Part shown: piece by piece, positions 62,006 to 64,000 of the stretch
How positions within the stretch are numbered: position 1 is the first letter of the stretch
Layout: each line of letters begins with the position of its first letter
DNA from: Peribacillus asahii
GTDB taxonomy: Bacteria; Bacillota; Bacilli; Bacillales; DSM-1321
NCBI RefSeq assembly: GCF_004006295.1
Contig: NZ_CP026095.1
Span: 446,001 to 510,000, forward strand
Direction: 5' to 3'
DNA length: 64,000 nt
Notes under the pieces: model-generated
What the model saw: the letters and a program-made list of their open reading frames with translations, nothing else
What the model was told of the DNA's origin: nothing
Databases searched by the model: none
Made by a program: the position numbers and the translations under genes

Positions 62006-63880
62006 ATGCTAGCATCTACTTCTACTTTTAATAATTTGAGTACATGGAAACGTTTCATTAGTGAAGGGGTTCTCGATTCGGCACGTTTAAATAAGCAAAT
62101 TGAGGAATCCTGGTACCGCTGCAGACAAGAACAAGTGAATCCATATTTAAGGGAAGGTAACTATGTTTTAACAAATGAGTTACTAACCGTACAAAGAGAA
62201 AAAAACGCATTGCTTATGGAAATAGCGTTACCTCATTTGGCAAGAATGAGCCCGTTGATTAAGGAATCTGGAATGATAGCATTATTAGTTGATTCAGATG
62301 GATATGTTTTATCTCTTTCAGGAAATGAAAAAACATTGGATGATGCGAGAAAAATCAATTTTGTAGAAGGGGTACGCTGGACAGAGGAAGAAGTAGGAAC
62401 CAATGCAATTGGAACAGCCTTGCAAACAGGAGAAGCAGTGATGATCAATGGGATGGAACATTATGCTATTGCCTCTCATAAATGGAGTTGTTCAGCTATG
62501 CCCATTTATAATGAAAGGGGCATCATGATGGGGGTTATCAATTTTTCGTGCCCTATTACTCATTCCCACCCGTATATGCTAGGGACGGTTGCATCTATGG
62601 CGTACACAATTGAACAGGAAATTAAAATACGCTCCTATAGAAATGAATTAGCTTTTATCCAGCACGCTATCAAATTGGCAGATTATTATTGTAATCGTCA
62701 TTTTATTGTTTGTGATCAAAACGAAATCATTGTTTCTGCTAGCAAACTAGTTCGACAAAAGATTCCTAAATCCATTGGAATGAGACTAAAAGAATTCTTA
62801 CAATATGGATACCAAATCGAGTTGGAGAGTGCTTCGCTTCTCACAGAAGGTATAGAAGTATCAGGAAAATCCTTGTTTTTAATAGAGAAAGAGGCAAGTG
62901 CTTCAAATAGGCTGTTTTCTGCTAAAACATTTCATTTTGAAGGGGAGATGGGAATTAGTGAAACCTTTCAACATACAATCAAACAAGTAAAACAAGTGGC
63001 ATCGACAGAAGCTAGCGTTTATTTATACGGAGAAACAGGTGTGGGCAAAGAGCTTGTTGCTAGAGCAATTCATGAGAATAGTTCACGTAAAAATGGGCCG
63101 TTTATCGCGTTAAATTGTGGAGCTATTCCAAAGGATTTAATGGAAAGTGAACTGTTTGGCTACGTGGAAGGGGCTTTTACAGGTGCGAAGCGTCAAGGAT
63201 ATAAAGGGAAGTTTGAACAGGCGAATGAAGGGACTCTGTTCCTTGATGAAATTGGTGAAATTCCGCCAGCTATGCAGGTGGCGTTATTACGCGTGTTGCA
63301 GGAAAGAAAGGTAGTTCCGCTTGGAGGGAATAAAGAAATCCCTTTAAATATTCGTATTATTACCGCAACACATCGTAACCTAAATGAGTTGGTTAATGAA
63401 GGGACCTTCCGCCAAGATTTATATTATCGTTTAAATGTCTATCCTATATATATTCCTTCTTTGCGGGAAAGAAGGGAGGATCTGCCTCTTCTCGCTTCTT
63501 ATATTTGTCAACAAAATAACTGGAACCTTCCATTAACAGAAGAATTATTAGATAAATTGCGAAATTATCATTGGCCAGGGAATATAAGGGAGCTGCAGAA
63601 TGTTCTGCAACGGTTATCTATTTTACTTTTAGATGAAGGGATTGATTATTGGGAATTAATACATTCTATGTATTCACTTGGTATCCTGCAACAAGTAGAG
63701 GAACAAGTCTCGATGGAGTTTATGGATTTAGAAAATCAACTAACCATTCGGGAGAGAATCCAAAGAGACTTAATGCTTGAAGCATTGCAAAGAACTAAAG
63801 GAAATGTTACAGCAGCGGCAAAATTAATAGATATTCCAAGAAGTACATTTTATAAACGACTCCAGAAATATGGTCTGTAG
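62006..63880 (+). CDS. acoR: Sigma-54-dependent activator AcoR
   Basis: A 624-residue enhancer-binding protein: an N-terminal GAF-type sensory region (about 60-210), the AAA+ domain (about 320-550) with Walker A GETGVGKE, the sigma-54 contact loop GAFTGA, Walker B LFLDEIGE and the arginine-finger region, and a C-terminal Fis-type helix-turn-helix (GNVTAAAKLIDIPRSTFYKRLQKYGL). Family members at acetoin operons activate acoABCL when acetoin is present. ATG at 62006 has AGAGGAGG upstream; the ATG at 61988 precedes that site. It has its own promoter region after the aco terminator. Confidence 0.92.
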   Translation: MLASTSTFNNLSTWKRFISEGVLDSARLNKQIEESWYRCRQEQVNPYLREGNYVLTNELLTVQREKNALLMEIALPHLARMSPLIKESGMIALLVDSDGYVLSLSGNEKTLDDARKINFVEGVRWTEEEVGTNAIGTALQTGEAVMINGMEHYAIASHKWSCSAMPIYNERGIMMGVINFSCPITHSHPYMLGTVASMAYTIEQEIKIRSYRNELAFIQHAIKLADYYCNRHFIVCDQNEIIVSASKLVRQKIPKSIGMRLKEFLQYGYQIELESASLLTEGIEVSGKSLFLIEKEASASNRLFSAKTFHFEGEMGISETFQHTIKQVKQVASTEASVYLYGETGVGKELVARAIHENSSRKNGPFIALNCGAIPKDLMESELFGYVEGAFTGAKRQGYKGKFEQANEGTLFLDEIGEIPPAMQVALLRVLQERKVVPLGGNKEIPLNIRIITATHRNLNELVNEGTFRQDLYYRLNVYPIYIPSLRERREDLPLLASYICQQNNWNLPLTEELLDKLRNYHWPGNIRELQNVLQRLSILLLDEGIDYWELIHSMYSLGILQQVEEQVSMEFMDLENQLTIRERIQRDLMLEALQRTKGNVTAAAKLIDIPRSTFYKRLQKYGL

Positions 63881-63894
63881 AATAATGGAAGAGT

Positions 63895-63930
63895 AAAAAG
63901 CCGTAATGAACTTTATTACGGCTTTTTAAC
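63895..63930 (+). terminator. Terminator after acoR
   Basis: AAAAAGCCGTAAT and ATTACGGCTTTTT form a perfect 13-bp stem with a seven-base loop. The remaining 70 bases to the window end show no gene. Confidence 0.88.
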
Positions 63931-64000
63931 ATTGTGTAATTGTAAGTGACGGTTAGATTTTTAGCGTGTACAATAAAGTGAAACTTCCATCAGTGGGGGA

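Overview
The window is chromosomal DNA of a low-GC, Gram-positive, endospore-former-type bacterium, most likely Bacillaceae. Shine-Dalgarno sites are strong (AGGAGG type) and GTG/TTG starts are frequent. The gene content points the same way: TnrA with nasABCDE, CitS-CitT-CitM, AcoR with a sigma-54 promoter, and a YkoG/YkoH/YkoI-like set. No rRNA, tRNA, CRISPR array, phage or intact insertion sequence was seen. Species cannot be fixed from the sequence alone.

Region 1 (1-14.9 kb) is an aromatic-catabolism island. It encodes a two-component FAD-dependent monooxygenase of the anthranilate 3-monooxygenase type with its own FAD reductase and FAD-forming adenylyltransferase. It also encodes the 3-hydroxyanthranilate meta-cleavage route: 3-hydroxyanthranilate dioxygenase, ACMS decarboxylase, aminomuconate semialdehyde dehydrogenase, a RidA-type deaminase, 4-oxalocrotonate tautomerase and decarboxylase, and oxopentenoate hydratase. 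An arylamine N-acetyltransferase and an aromatic-acid MFS permease follow. The last two pathway genes (acetaldehyde dehydrogenase and 4-hydroxy-2-oxovalerate aldolase) are reduced to one 59-codon in-frame fusion scar between hydratase and decarboxylase. Other decayed pieces (a 2-oxoacid:ferredoxin oxidoreductase beta fragment) and a GC-rich luciferase-like monooxygenase mark the island as rearranged.

Region 2 (15-26 kb) holds citrate sensing and uptake (citST, a perfect cre site, citM), an AEC transporter, a frameshifted glycerate kinase, an SLC13 transporter, and a two-component system with a PepSY protein carrying a poly-Asn/Asp tail. Two DnaA-box clusters, each followed at the same distance by the same 11-bp palindrome, lie at 15.0 and 26.1 kb.

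Region 3 (26-40 kb) is nitrate/nitrite assimilation: nasBC, nasA (opposite strand), tnrA, nasDE, a formate/nitrite-family channel, sirohaem synthesis genes and a degenerate anthranilate-phosphoribosyltransferase-like gene. Perfect TnrA boxes precede nasB and nasD; near-perfect ones precede nasA and tnrA.

Region 4 (40-55.7 kb) contains a class III CoA-transferase and an NAD-salvage locus (Nudix-HTH regulator, pncA, pncB, nadD) with two near-identical operator candidates. A diguanylate cyclase, pepT, a multi-SH3 autolysin, membrane proteins, a PadR-DUF1700-DUF4097 module and a BASS transporter follow. Region 5 (55.9-64 kb) is the acetoin dehydrogenase operon acoABCL with an acetoin reductase and AcoR. 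It is preceded by a textbook -24/-12 promoter and a 20-bp-arm inverted repeat, and carries a palindromic intergenic repeat between acoB and acoC.
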